Shown here one piece after another: positions 1-12,839 of a DNA stretch of 64,000 bases. The notes beneath the pieces are model-generated. The model did no database searches and was not told the origin of the DNA. It saw only the letters and a list, made by a program, of their open reading frames with translations. Made by a program: the position numbers and the translations under genes. The number at the start of each line of letters is the position of its first letter. The stretch's first letter is position 1. This stretch comes from Sphagnum magellanicum (lineage: Eukaryota > Streptophyta > Sphagnopsida > Sphagnales > Sphagnaceae), in the NCBI GenBank assembly GCA_021904315.1, contig CM038923.1, positions 2,604,001 through 2,668,000 on the forward strand. Direction: 5' to 3'.

Positions 1-1250
1 TTTTATGGAGTTGCAAGCAAATGACTACCATTCACCTACATAGCAACATGTTTTAGCTATAACACACTAGAAAACAAAGGTGCTACAAGAAGACAAACCC
101 CATAGAGCGCTAATGGAATATGTAGAATTGAATACATTGGCAACTGTGTATAACCTTCATTATGGGCACTATAATAAGGGCAAGAAACATGTAACCCAAT
201 TGATTCTTAGTAAGGTTTGGAGGAGCATATATCCACATACAAAGAAAAATATTCGAACTATACATTCCAAGAAAAAACATTAAAAGACTAATGAAAAAAG
301 GCATTGAAGGAATTGAAAATAGGGACATCCAATCAAGATGATTCTAACAAAACCACTTTTCAATGTGTTGATGTTTTAGAACAATTCAAAACCATTGATG
401 GACATGCATTTAAGAATGTATTAAAAAGCTAACAATCTTTTATAATGGTGCAAGACTCACACTTGCTATTAATATTTCAATAGACACCAAAGCAATTTAC
501 GTAGGGATTAATCTCCCAAGTTCTATATCAACTCAAAATTTTAATGGTCCGATTGAAAAGCATGTTCAACTTATGTTAAAATACTTAGTCTATTAGTATT
601 GTGTCCATGGTTAAACAATTTTGGTCTAATAGTGAAACTAGATATTCATTATTATTGGCCTATGTTGGCATTACCCAACTAAAACATAACAAGGCCAAAA
701 TTGCAAATTTGAAATGGGCTAAGCAATTTGGTGTCATCTCCAAAAAGAAATTCAAAATGAATATAAAGTTTACCTTGGGTCTTTAACACTCTATTTCAAA
801 TAAATCCAAAATCTCACTTGTTTATAAACTAAAAATTTGAATATTACAATAGAAAGTTTTTAGGACAAATTGGAATTTCCAAAAATAAAGACAAGTTTCA
901 AACTTGTAATCCTGGGGGGAGGGGGGACATTAATATAAAAAAATAGAAAATACATGAGTATAAATGTAAGGTGCAATATATTGGTTGTTGGGTAAAAATT
1001 ATAAGTTAATTAGTGAGAAAATAAGGTACATTTTATTCAAATAATTAGTTTAATTATAATATAAGGAATGTAATAATCTGAAATAATGAATTACAATTGA
1101 TATAAGGTGGCTTTAATATGTATATATTAGATAATTAGATAATAATAGGGTGATAAAAAATAGGTTGGACAATTATCTAATACCCCTCTAAAAATGATCA
1201 ATTAATGCACATAGATCCCAAACTTTACACTAAGTGTCCCCCTCGGGCTT
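1..1250. other. AT-rich intergenic DNA, no recognisable gene
   Basis: Only short, stop-bounded reading frames occur here (for example 80-283 and 601-786 on the plus strand). The frame around 460-600 reads like a decayed retroelement coding segment, but I cannot assign it to a domain. No RNA gene or clear repeat unit was seen. Confidence 0.5.
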
Positions 1251-1655
1251 GTAATTTTGAATTCCAAACTAATATTCTCTTCCGAGAGGTAAATAAATAG
1301 ATTCGAGATGAAAATAATAATTTAGACTTGAAATTCCAAATTGCAATATTAATTTTGATTTTTCCAAAGGTAAAATAATAATTTCAGAATTGAAATTTCA
1401 AATTGCAATAGTAAAAAAGATTTTTTTAGAGGTACAATAATCATTTCAGCGTTGAAATTTCATGTTGCAATAATTAAAAAATGATTTTTCCAAAGGTCAA
1501 ATAATAATTTCAGACTTGACATTTCAGGTTGTAGTATTAAAAAATATTTTTCCAAAGAAAAATATTAATTTTAGAATTCAGATTTCAAGTTGCAGTAATA
1601 AAAAAATATTTTTTCAGACTTGATATTTCAGCATGCACTAAATTATTTTTTAATT
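1245..1655. repeat. Degenerate 62-bp tandem array, about 5-6 copies
   Basis: The marker word TTGCAAT (or close variants) recurs at about 1341, 1403, 1465, 1529 and 1590, giving steps of 62, 62, 64 and 61 bp. Each unit contains a TTTCAGACTTGAAATTTCA-like part followed by an A-run and TTTTTCCAAAGGT. A sixth, worse copy may lie near 1247. The array is noncoding and AT-rich. Confidence 0.75.
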
Positions 1656-1972
1656 CCAAAGGGTGAAATTCCAAATTCCAAAGGTGAAATACAAGTTTCA
1701 ATCTAGAAAATTCAAAGTACAAAATTCAAATTTTAACTGTCCAAAAGGGAAAATTGAAAAAATTTAATAATAAAATTCAACATTCCAAAATGAAATAAAA
1801 CTTTCCGAAAACAAGTTTGAAGTTCTTCCTTTCATCTTTCCCCACTAGATTCCAAAATCATATGTACTATAAACCTATCCAAAATGGTCCCTAAACCTTT
1901 GTAAACCCTAAAACTTTCCATTTCATCCAAAGTCTGCTTGATTTCCCATTTGTTCCCTTATGACCTCAAAAG

Positions 1973-2690
1973 TCATATCCATTTTTCACCTCTAGAGAAA
2001 ATTTGTAAGTAGGGTAGTGCTATGAAATAAGCAGCTAAACCTGGGTTGGTAGAGTCAAACCTTTTCATTAGCCTTTGCCACTTGCTCTTGAGTCCCCCAA
2101 TGCCCCACTCCACTTTAACCCTATATCGCACATGCATCTTATTGTATGCCTTCACCGTGCTCAAGTGTGTATCCAGACACCATTCATGGCAACCAATCCT
2201 TTACATGATAAAATTTCATTTCCCATGTAGCCTAGGTCTCAAGCAAATATTCAAAATACTCATCCGTGTGTGCAAAATGGTTATGCCAATTGGCATAGAT
2301 ATCGAAACGCCACAATATGGTTACATCATGGAACAACCTCAAATATCCAATGTCAATGTAAATGAAGAGTCCTTGGTTGTCAACAATGATTGTGATGTTC
2401 ATCAGATAGATATTTTTCCTACCGTTGAACCAAGTCTAGTGCACCACATTATTCCATAGCTTGTAGATTTCCACCAAGGTTCTCTCAATGAACCCAATGC
2501 AACATGAGAAGTCCCAAATCCCCTTTGCCAACTTACATGGCCAATCAGAAAACCTACAAACTTCTCTAGTTGATCTTGCATGGTTGATGATAGTTGGCAT
2601 CGCAAGTAACACCAACTCTTCAAAATCAGCTAAAATGAAGTTCATCAAGATTCAAAATAATTTAGGTGTTATGCATAGTGTTGCTAGGAT
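1973..2690 (-). pseudogene. PIF/Harbinger-type (DDE_Tnp_4) transposase remnant
   Basis: Read on the minus strand, successive frames give the collinear blocks of a plant HARBI1/PIF-like nuclease. From about 2640 downwards they are FEELVLLAMPTIINHARST, then DFSCCIGFIERTLVEIYKLW, then IIVDNQGLFIYIDIGY with LFHDVTIL (2290-2450), then DLGYMGNEIL (about 2215-2245), and finally VEWGIGGLKSKWQRLMKRFD (2060-2120). The D of IIVD, the D of FHDV and the E of VEWGIGG correspond to the DDE catalytic triad of the family. The blocks lie in more than one frame with stops between them, so the gene is broken. An N-terminal DNA-binding domain and terminal inverted repeats were not identified. The family function is cut-and-paste transposition; this copy is presumed inactive. 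Confidence 0.8.
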
Positions 2691-2885
2691 GTCTCAAATT
2701 CCAACATTTGGGTCTATGGACTAATCAACACCCTCCACCATTTTGGTCACAATGAAAAACTCCTTTGAACTAGTGTGGCAACCGAAGCTACTTGAAATAA
2801 CATGAAAACCTCGACATCCATGTCATTGATGTTCTCATTAACATTAACCCATCATAGCTAGAAGAGTCTAAGGTGCTAGACAAAT

Positions 2886-3185
2886 TTGAAAATTTGGAGG
2901 GATCAATCATATTTGCTTTTATGTGAAGAATGGTCCACCCAAAGGGTCTATGTTCAAACCAAAAAAAATCTAGAAAGCCTTTTTCTGAAGCTTAATTTTT
3001 GCTCTATCGTAAAAAGATCAAATTTTGTTAATGTTAAAGGGCAAACCTATGCTATCACTATAGGACAAAATGGACAACGGTGTATTGTCATTGTAGGACA
3101 AAGTGGACAAAGGTGTAATGTCATTGTAGGACAAAATAAACAACAAGAAGCTGAAATGATTAAGATTGGATGGAAAACAATTTGA
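2886..3185 (+). other. Open frame with a 33-bp in-frame tandem repeat, unknown
   Basis: A 99-residue open frame of unknown identity contains a three-copy repeat of 11 codons. The word TAGGACA starts at 3061, 3094 and 3127, giving GQNGQRCIVIV, then GQSGQRCNVIV, then GQNKQ. No homologous domain was recognised. It may be a fragment of a decayed element rather than a gene. Confidence 0.3.
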
Positions 3186-4329
3186 ATTAATGTTCATGGT
3201 AGGAAAATAGGAAGGACTATTGGAAGAGTTTTAAGTTGGGTGATCATTAGGAATTGAATGGTTTTGATAAGGAAGAAAAGTTCATGGGAAAATCTAGAGG
3301 AAGATTTTGATGAAGAACAGTTGTGATGTTTTGGTACTTGTTTTTCTTTTCTATTTTCAATTCCATATGGTCTAAATTCTATTTTCAGATTACTACAAAT
3401 GTCCAATATATATGGAACATTGGTGCAAATATGGATTCTAGAACATATTTATGTTTAGTTTGATTTTTTTATTTTTGTAGTTCATTATTATTATAAAATT
3501 TTAATGTTTGGAGAATAATATGTTAAAATATAAAAATTTAAATAATAAAACAATGTCAGAAGATTAACATTTACCATTTAACAACCATGCCCAAGAATGA
3601 ATTTGGGGTAGAAAATTCAAGATTATGTGGATTGCTTTTGATTTTGGTTGTTCTTGTTATAAGCATGCAAAGATTATTATGCACAAAATTTTATTTTTCT
3701 TTGGATTTACATATTTAAAATTGGTTAAGAAGTTGTTAGGATTCAAATTGAAACAAAACAATTGTTGTAAGGATTTAAATCTATAACAATTTTTTTTTTA
3801 ACCAAAAAAAACAATGGAATGGGGACAAACATGAGTCACATGGTGACTTAAAGTTTAACAAAACAACTAAATCAAGTTCCAATTCGACAAAATGAAAAAA
3901 AAAATGTAGTAGAAATGGAATCATCATTTTTGGAGGAAGCAATGAAATTTCACACTCTAGAAAAAGTCCAATATATAATGTCAAAAATATCCAAGAAAGA
4001 TGATTGGGTTGTAGGATAAAGGATGTTGTTTATAACAATTATGCAACCTCGATAAACATTTAGTGGTAGAGCAATTAGGTGACCCAATGTCCAAGAAAGG
4101 TTTTCATTGAAAGCAGCGCCTCCTAAAGTTGAACTAGAAGGATGCGGAGACAATGTACAATCATGGCTACCCCTGCAAATTTGTAGGGTACAAAAAAAGG
4201 TTTATGAAAGTATAGAAATGAGTTTGTCATCTCAAATATAGGGTAATTTTTACATATCCGAAGAGGTATTGCATGTCCATGAAGAGGTGCAAAAAAGGTT
4301 GGAGAAAATATCAACAAACAAAAGGTTTG

Positions 4330-5263
4330 TTCAACAATCTACTTCACCAAATACCGTCAACTCCTTGATGAATGGGAAAAAGACTTGGACGATGATGAAG
4401 TTGAACAAACAATATCATAGTATGTCGAAATTATACTTCAAATAAAACATTTAGAAGAGCAAGTTTTTGCAACTGAAGTAGTGTACCAATCAAGGATGGA
4501 AATCGAAGTTGAACATAACACTCCACCAATAACAATAAACAATGCAATAACAAAGGCAACAACTAGTGCCAATGTCTTGCCACATAGTGAATCCAAGGTT
4601 AATCAAAGTTGACAAAACATACTTCTACCTAGAGAATGGGTATGGAGTAGATATGTTCAAGATGCACATCAAAAACCCATACCTACACCCAACTATTGTA
4701 GTTTTTGCAAATAGGAGGGCCATGATTCTACCAAATGTCCTTTTGTTGAGAAAGATATACAAGATGCAATGATCCATCATTTCCAAACCAAAGTATAGAT
4801 TGAATTAGGTATGGAAGAAAAAGAGAACTCAATGATCATGTCTCAAGACATTACAAACCTAATACAATAATGAAATTATAAAAACGAAGTTTACCTTATA
4901 GAGAGGTGTGATGTGCATAAGACTCCCTTTGAAACTAGGGTGCTTCAAACAATTAAACAATTGTATTCTGCTTCAAAGAAAGTTAGGCTAACTACATTTC
5001 ATCTTGCTTTAAATTATGCAAGAACCACAACTCTCAAATTTAATGGATCTATGCCAGGAATGTGGAATAGACAAATGGTAGACACTATAATAAAGAAGTA
5101 CAAAAGTGTATCACCTCATGCTAGAGTAGTTTATATAGTACCACAATTTTGTGAAACAACAAAAAACGTGGCGTATGGGACAACTACAAAAGTTACATAC
5201 CAGAATAGGCATGCACATGTTCATGAAGAAAGATATCCAATATCAATTTGCAGACTCTTATAA
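4330..5263 (+). pseudogene. Ty3/gypsy-like gag remnant with CCHC zinc knuckle
   Basis: The plus-strand frames resemble plant gypsy gag. A CCHC knuckle is readable at about 4691-4745: CSFCK, a stop codon, then EGHDSTKCPF, fitting C-X2-C-X4-H-X4-C apart from the stop. It is followed by EKDIQDAM. Upstream, about 4560-4690 reads as LPHSESKVNQ and DMFKMHIKNPYLHP in shifting frames. An open 116-residue frame at 4913-5263 continues in the same direction, and its role within gag is uncertain. Stops and frameshifts rule out a working protein. Gag normally packages element RNA in the cytoplasm. The stretch is separated from more gag (6090-6650) by the inverted-repeat element at 5383-6007. Confidence 0.6.
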
Positions 5264-5382
5264 TTTTATTTTATTTTACGACTGTGTTTAGATTTAGACT
5301 ATAGTCTTATATGCATATCGTTACAATAGGGATGAAAAGAGACATTTTACAACATGACAAGGAATTTACATTTATGTGTGAA

Positions 5383-6007
5383 GGGTGAAAGCACACTAGG
5401 GGGGGTGGGAGGGGGGGGGGGGGGGCACTTTAGGCAAGAAAATGTATTTTTTGGGGTACATTTTGGTATATTTTGGGGGCAATTTTAAAAAAATTTCATC
5501 GAACATTTTGATAGACATATAAAATGGATTTTGATTAAAAGGCATCCAACATAATTCTTGTCATCTTTCAAATGAAAGTAATTTGTCAACAAAATATTTT
5601 TTTCAACACACTTATGCTCATTTGAATGAAAAACTTGTCCACATGTTTTTTTGTGAAATCACATGAATCAAACTTTTCAATTGTAATTGAAGTGGTACAA
5701 TCAATTCATATTCAATATATGTAAGTACTCCATCAAGTTTACAACTATTTGAATCATTTTTAGAATATATTTTCACTTTGTAGTATATCGTGATGACAAC
5801 ATATAAATTTTCACAAATATCATTTAATGCTAATAAAAAATGTAGTTTCTCTTGAAAATTGCATTATTTGGCTATTGAACTACTTTATTTCAAATACAAT
5901 TTATGAAAACCTCTTTTAATATTGGCTTGGTGGAAGTTAAAAGTTACATAGTTTTGAAAACAATATTTGTGATTACATTTTTTGGCCACCGTAGTATGCT
6001 TTCACCC
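5383..6007. mobile_element. Non-autonomous inverted-repeat element, 625 bp (copy 1)
   Basis: The left end GGGTGAAAGCACACTAGG is matched by the right end CCGTAGTATGCTTTCACCC in inverted orientation. The interior is noncoding and begins with a long G-run (about 5398-5426). It lies between two gag fragments of the same orientation, as expected for an insertion. Flanking triplets are GAA and TAA, so no clean target duplication is visible. A second copy of nearly the same length is at 36723-37354. The superfamily is unassigned. Confidence 0.65.
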
Positions 6008-6089
6008 TAAAAGAAGGTATTTATGTATTTGAAGCATATAATTTATTATCTATACCATAGACATCAAGAGCAAGGTTTGTGGTTATGAG

Positions 6090-6650
6090 GAACCAAATCA
6101 CTACAAAGTCAAATATGTACTATACAAATTGTCATCACACAAACCATAATATAGAGATGTGCAAAAAAAAAAGGAACCCATTGTAGTTGATGCCAAAGTT
6201 AATGCATAGGTTAATAAGCCTCCAAGATTGTTAAACTATCCTTGTTATATTTGTGGGATAATGGGCCACAAATCGACAAATTATCCAAAGTTTGGTGAAA
6301 TAAAAACATGTTTAGGTGGAAAAACTATAGAAAGCAAATCTATAATTGAGTTAAAAGTTGCTAGCACTTGTTTCAGTTAACATGGTTAATGTTCATGTGA
6401 CCACTTGAAGTAAATCCACTAAATAACAAGTGTTCAAATATCAAGAAACAAGGAAAAAAAACCACAACAGTTTGGGAAGCAACGGAAAGATTGAAAACAT
6501 CAATGGTGGAGATTATAGAACAAAAGCAAATAGGCGAAAACATCCTTGGGTGGTACCACTAGGAACTACCTCTAGAAATGGTTAACGAACCAAAAATAAC
6601 CAAATCATTTTCTTGGGCCCTTTATTTTAAATGTTTTCACACCTATGAAT
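6090..6650 (+). pseudogene. Ty3/gypsy-like gag C-terminal remnant with second CCHC knuckle
   Basis: The plus strand reads NYPCYICGIMGHKSTNYPKF at about 6232-6292, a zinc knuckle C-X2-C-X4-H with the last cysteine replaced by tyrosine. Further on it reads WEATERLKTSMVEIIEQ and then ELPLEMVNEPKITKSFSW (about 6470-6620), the segment that precedes the protease in plant gypsy polyproteins. Several stops interrupt it (for example after GWYH). No protease follows here, so the element is truncated at about 6650. Confidence 0.6.
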
Positions 6651-7392
6651 TAATATTTTTTCATTTTTATCAATTGTATGCCCTAATATATGGCTTGAAG
6701 TTTATTTTAGAATTTTAAAAATTGAAAATTGTTAAAATTTTGTATTCCTAATTAAAATGACCCTTTCACAAATTGGTAGCTTTAACTTTGGAAATTCATA
6801 ACTAAATTATACTCACTGAATTAATTGCCTAATAAAAACCTAAAAGTCAAATGACTTCCAAATTACCTTAGGAAATTTTGTTTGAAGAGAATTCGGTTTG
6901 CTCCCTTAAACCTTGTCCGAAATTTTCAAAACCCTAAAGGGATTCCAATTCCCAAATTGGGAACTCCACTTGGGAATGTTGAGATCATTTCCTTGCACAA
7001 TCCAGTAGGAGTTACGGGAGTGTGTTTGAATCCTAGGCATTCTCCCAACTTGCTTCCCTTCTCATGTTTTAACCTTGATTGCAAGCCCAAGGTGTGTGAC
7101 TAAGGTTAGGGTCATGATATGAACCTAATTGGGATCATATATCCCCTATATTGATTATCACTTGATTGAAAAGCCACATTTTAAAATCATTTGGTGGTTT
7201 TGAAAGTGAAAATTTGTCGCTACAAACCAAAAGCACCATTTCCACTACCTTGGTTGTTCCTTTACAAAATTTAACATATATTGATCGACAAGTTTTTTTC
7301 CTTACAATAATGACGAAAAGAAATTTACATTAATTGCCTTGCATTCATCAGCTTTGCATCCATTAGGCCTAATTATAACATTATGTACATAA
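6651..7392. other. Intergenic DNA, nothing recognised
   Basis: AT-rich. One open frame (6882-7103, plus) shows no recognisable domain. Confidence 0.4.
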
Positions 7393-8679
7393 CACTAGAA
7401 TTTTTTTAAAAATCTATGACTCCACATATGACTGATTTTGTGGTCGTACTAGACATATGACTAAAGGCCCTTAGTTATAATAGATAAGTAACAAAGGACA
7501 AGTAGTCATTAAATGTTTGATGTGGCACTTTTCATCGTATAGTCATTAAGGACAAGTCATAGAAGACAAACCATATATAATGTTGAGGTATCATATAATG
7601 AATGATTAAAATATGATTGGCTAACATTAGACCTTTTAATTACTCAAATTTATGCCTAGGTTTTTCTAGATTTTTTTTAAAAAATAATTTTAATAAGTAA
7701 GTAAGTAGGTAGGAGTTTAATCTACCTAACCTGACTTACATAACCTACCTACATAACTATCTTAGTCTAACCTACTTACCCTAACCCTTTAAGAATGCAC
7801 ATAGGTTGCAAGTATTAACAATTGAACTCTTCACCTTCACAATGATAAACCAAATACTTACCCATGGATTACAATATTAAAAGGTGTCCAACTTTGGTCA
7901 AGTTTTTTATTTCACGTGTTTATTTCATATCATTACAAAACTATGAGGTAGGTAACGAGTTGTAGGATGATAGGTAGGAGGTAGGTAGGTTAAAGGGAAT
8001 AGGAAATAAAAAGTAGGTAGGTAATTAAGTAGGTTAACGAGGTAGGTAGGTGGGTGAGTGGGTAAGTAAGTGGATGGGTGGGTGGGTGGTTAGATTGGTA
8101 GGTAAGTAGGTGGGTCATGTGTGGGTGCATTGGCATTTAGATGGTGGGTGAGTAGGTAGATGGGTGTGTGGGTGGGTAGGCAAGTAGGTCAATAAATAGG
8201 TGGGTGCATGGGTGGGTATATGGGAGGGTAGGTAGTAAGTAGGTAGGTAGGTGGGTGGGTTGGTGGGTAAGTAAATGGGTAGTAGGTGGGTGGGTGGGTG
8301 CGTGGGAAGGTAGGTAAATAGGTAGATGGGTGGGTGGGTAGGTGGGTGGGTAGGTAAATATGTAGGTCAAGGGGTAGGGCTATCTATGTTCATATTAAAT
8401 GATTTGTAGTCATTTTTTAATCATTTTAATGACAATTAGATGTCCATGTCACTTTGTGACTAGTCATAAATGACATATAAATGAAATAAAAATGATGAAA
8501 ACTGACATCCCCCATCTTGTTACCACTTCATCATCTACTAGTCGCATGCGCCTCTAATATATGATTATGATTTTTTACACAGTATTCTAGGTTATTTTAT
8601 GACTAAAGTCACACATATTATCATTTAAAACTTGTAATCACAAATTTTTTGGTTGCAAAGGACAAAATTCCTTCTAGTG
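7393..8679. mobile_element. Non-autonomous CACTA-like element with TAA target duplication
   Basis: The element begins CACTAGAATTTTTTTAAAAA and ends GGACAAAATTCCTTCTAGTG, so the tips are CACTAGAA in inverted orientation. The 3 bp immediately outside are TAA on both sides (7390-7392 and 8680-8682), as expected for the CACTA (EnSpm/CMC) superfamily. The 1287-bp interior has no transposase. It carries repeated TATGACT/AGTCACA words near the ends and a long TAGG-type array in the middle. Confidence 0.75.
7690..8375. repeat. TAGG/GTAG microsatellite arrays inside the CACTA-like element
   Basis: A small pair of facing arrays sits at about 7697-7765 (TAAGTAGG, then CCTACC). It is followed at about 7945-8375 by an interrupted array of TAGG, TGGG and TAAG tetramers. 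The minus-strand open frame across 8137-8370 is a Pro/Thr/Tyr-rich translation of this array, not a gene. Confidence 0.85.
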
Positions 8680-8682
8680 TAA

Positions 8683-11600
8683 ATTGTGGTGTCAATTGGA
8701 TTCAAATGCCAAATTGTCGTTTAGAGATTGGTTGAATATTGAAGTATGTAAAAATTTCCATTGTGATAATTCTCGATAGCGTGGAAGACAAAAAAACCTT
8801 CTTTACAATCAATTTCAAGAAATCAAAATTTTACAATCACTTAACCATTCATACAGACCTCATGTATGTACAACAATTTTCAAGTTTGATATTTTTCCCT
8901 TTTGCACACAACAATTTATGAGTGGGGGAAGGGGAAACTATGTTATGAGAACACCGGTAGGTGTCTACATAATTAAATACTCACAAATTTTTTATTAACT
9001 TTAGAAATCCCAAAAGAAATGTTTTGTGCTTCACAAATGGTTTACTTGGAACATGCAATTGTAATTTATTCCTTTTTACCATTTTTGAGGGAGATATAAG
9101 TATTTGTCACAAGAGGAAAAAACAAGGTAAACCTCTTCTTACTTTGTTTTTTGGTGTCAACACAATGTAATGAACGTTGTGTAATAGGTTGACATAGATA
9201 TGTGACTTGCAATTAGTGTTGACATATTAGATTATGACAAGGAGAAGCTACAAAAACACTTGGCAAAGCTCTTAGACCACATTCAAATCACTAGAGTTCA
9301 CCATTTGATATTTACTTACAACAACCATCACAATAGACATGGAATCATCAGTTGGTTGAACTAGAACTTTTCCACCATTAAAAAAACATTGGGTTGCTTA
9401 TTTGTATTTTGCTAATGATGTAAGACTTTCAACCACATTGTAGATTATGAAATCTTGGTCAATTGCAAACTATATTGAAATCTTGATCAATTTAATTTCT
9501 ACTTGTTCATATTTAATTTACAAACTTCTTATTATGGTGAGCTCTAGACCTTTAATTTATTAGCATCCAATGCCTAATTTTGATATGAGATTTTGATTTT
9601 GATATGGGCATATCATATCAAAATCAAGCATTATGTAAACAAGACTAGCCCATATAGTTGCTACTTGATGTTTGAGAAGTTTTGAGCATTGAAATTCAGC
9701 CATCTTTGCATTTTATTATACTTTGCATATATATATATATATATGAAAGTTGATGTTTTTAGTACTAATTTTTTGTATGTGATTTTGTTTTGATGTTATG
9801 ATTGGAACTTTTGACCAATTGGTCAATTGTTTATTAACACATGAAACTTAATTTGTTTTTTCCTTTCACACTAGAAAAGATTAAATAGATTTGTGCACAT
9901 TGGGCTACATACTTATACATACATTAAAAAATCACATTCCTATCATGTATGAAACTTGACAAGTAAGATATAATAATTGTATTGTTTACCATAGTTGGAC
10001 CTTTGTTTGGATGCCAATATCATAAACATTGAATTAAAGAAGCAAATATCCGTAAGAGGTGAGCTTAAACATATACAAGAAATAGAAAGATTGGTCATTT
10101 TGTCAAAAATGTAGTGATTTGGGTTGCCCATAAACTCCAAATCCCCTTATGAAATTGAAAAGATAAATAAGTCTAAAAAAACACTTTTGTCATGTTTTAT
10201 TCATAAATGTCACAAAATTGAAACATGAAAAGATATATTATTCAACCATATTCAATGTGTGAAGGCAAGAGCACTAAAGGTCATTACTATCCAAATGAAT
10301 GTTCATGATTGCAAGATATTCTCTTACAAGTATGTTTCATTTTTATTTGTAAGTATTGTTGTCCTTGGTTGATGAACACCAAGTTGACATTCCAATTGTG
10401 GGCATAACACCTAACTTAGAAAATGTATATTGAATTAAACTACATGTACATGCAAATGCATTAGTTGTCAATAAATTGCATAAACGTATTAATGACCAAA
10501 GCTTCCATAAACATTAATTTGACTAGAACTTTCCATAGTCATTGATGATTAGAGTTTTACATAGACACTAATGATGAAACTTGAAAGCATATACAAAACA
10601 ACCCTTGCCAAAAAGACTCAAAGACCCAAGTTAAACATGAAGATGCTCAACTTTATTAATCATATCATAAAGGTTTTAAAGACCAAATATTACAAGGTTG
10701 TTTGATAACAAAACTTGTGCAATAGGGTCAACTACTTGGCCATACATATGTTCCATACACTACCCGTTCTTATCACAATGCATATACTACTTTTCTTACC
10801 ACTAAAGATATGAAATTTAACCTCCTCAAAAAAATGGCTTCCTATTCATCTATATTCACCATGTATGTTCTAGTGCAACTTTCTCCTAGTTGTTAATACA
10901 CCCCTTCACAACTAAAGTGCTTTATAATAGTAGCAAAATTGTTTCTCATGAACTTGCAATTACAATCGTGTCTGTTTTCCTTGTAACTTCACAATTCACA
11001 AATCCATATGAAACTTGGGGTTGTAATGAACTCAAAAAGTAAACATGCATTTGGCATAAATTGTATGATATGTTAATTTATTCAATTGCAAAAGAGACAT
11101 ACATCAAAACAATGAAGAATAAAATGTGGCTTCTTGGATTCTTATGTAGTACAATCAATTGTCATTGTTGAACATACACAATCCCAACAAAAAATTGACA
11201 TAATCATGGGCATGTAATCATGAATGCAAGACTCCACAATGTAGGATAATTAAACAAGAATAAAGAAAGGAAACATGTAAAAGAAATTTCATGGCACCTT
11301 ACATTGTAGATTAATCCAACTTATGTACATTGATCCCAAAAAATGGCAGAACAAGCCAAGGAGCTCAAGGAGTGTGTATGGTGTTACTAGATGTCATATG
11401 TTTCTTATAACCATGCAATTGGAGCAAATTTCACCAAGATATTCAACTTGTTTTAAATGGATTTCAAATGAAAATCAAACAAAACTTTAATGGGTATAAA
11501 CCTCAAATATAATTTGTGTTTTACATGTAAAAGTAGGATTTTAGTTAGAAAATAGACATATATAATGGGACTATTTCACATTTTTTTTTGAATGACTAAT

Positions 11601-12830
11601 AACTTGAAATGATGTATGGGTGCTCTAAACAACAAATAAGTTGATGGTTTAACTATTTTCTTCACTAGGTCAAATTGTGATAAAAGGAGCCCATAGTGAT
11701 GTCCTAAATTGAGTTGTGACAAATTTTTATTCTATAAACATTATGCTTAAATAGTTCTTAGATAATATTTTAAATTGTTTCATCATTTTTGTGTGCTAAT
11801 TAATCGCTAGATTTGGGCTTTTAAAATGCTAAAAGATATTTTATATTAATTAGATTACGTTCAAACTTATTTTACTGCTAGATTAATATATTAAAAAGGT
11901 GGGCATACAAATACAACATAGAAATTTTTACATTAAATTAAGTTTTGAAACTTGCAAACATGTTAGATAAACATATTACCGCATTGGTTATGGTAATGTT
12001 AACTCCTTTTAACACAATTTGACCCCGCCCCATTATTTGAAGACTTGAACTTTCACTTATCTTCAATTCCATGTTTTGTGCCCAAATTCTCATATTTCAA
12101 TGACACAAATCCTCAAAGTTCAACAATTGTGTGGTCATTTGTTGACAATTCATCATCCTCTTGATTTTCAAAGTGTGATAATGCATCACCATCAATACCA
12201 CTTTGTACAATTCATCCTCCTTCACTTCAAGCTAAAAATTGTCAAACTTTTTCAATTATTTTTTAATGACTTTCTAGCTATGTTTGTCCCCCTTCACATG
12301 ATGTTTGTTTCTTTCAACATCCACCATGTAGTCATTATGCAATTTTTTAATTGTATTTGTAATCTCTTGAAGATTCTTGATCTCTCACATGAAAGTTGCT
12401 AACATAGGGGGTAATTTCACCCAGTGTAAGCTAGGTACCTAGGTTAGCAAATTACCCAAGGGCAATTCTAAAGAACTGAACCAAAATTGACTTAAGAATG
12501 GCTAGTTTTAGAACCAAGTGGGAAGCAACCCCCTTGGTTTTAACATTAAAGGTGATTAAAGTTGGATCCAAGGTCTAGTTTCAAGATCGTTTGAAAACCA
12601 TAACCAAATAATTTTTTTGAAAAAACAATAGTTCTATTACGTACATTTGACATGTACATACATAGTTATGTTAATTATTTGGCAAGCAAATTACACACAT
12701 AATAAAATAAAAATACCAATTATTAATTATATATTATTTTAAATTGTTAGATAATTATTAATAATTAGTAATAAATATTTCATTATTATTTATTTATTTA
12801 TGAATTTGAATTTTCCAATGTTTAACCAAA
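8683..12830. other. AT-rich intergenic DNA without recognisable genes
   Basis: About 4 kb with only short open frames. A TA dinucleotide run lies near 9727-9745. A small perfect-arm palindrome (TTTGATATGGGCATATCATATCAAA) lies at about 9595-9622. A CACTAGAAAAGA word at about 9870 could be another decayed CACTA-type end, but no partner was found. No coding gene can be supported. Confidence 0.5.
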
Positions 12831-12839
12831 ATTTAACAA

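Noticed and set aside
8137..8370. Pro/Thr/Tyr-rich protein on the minus strand
   Set aside because: It is a direct translation of the TAGG/TGGG microsatellite.
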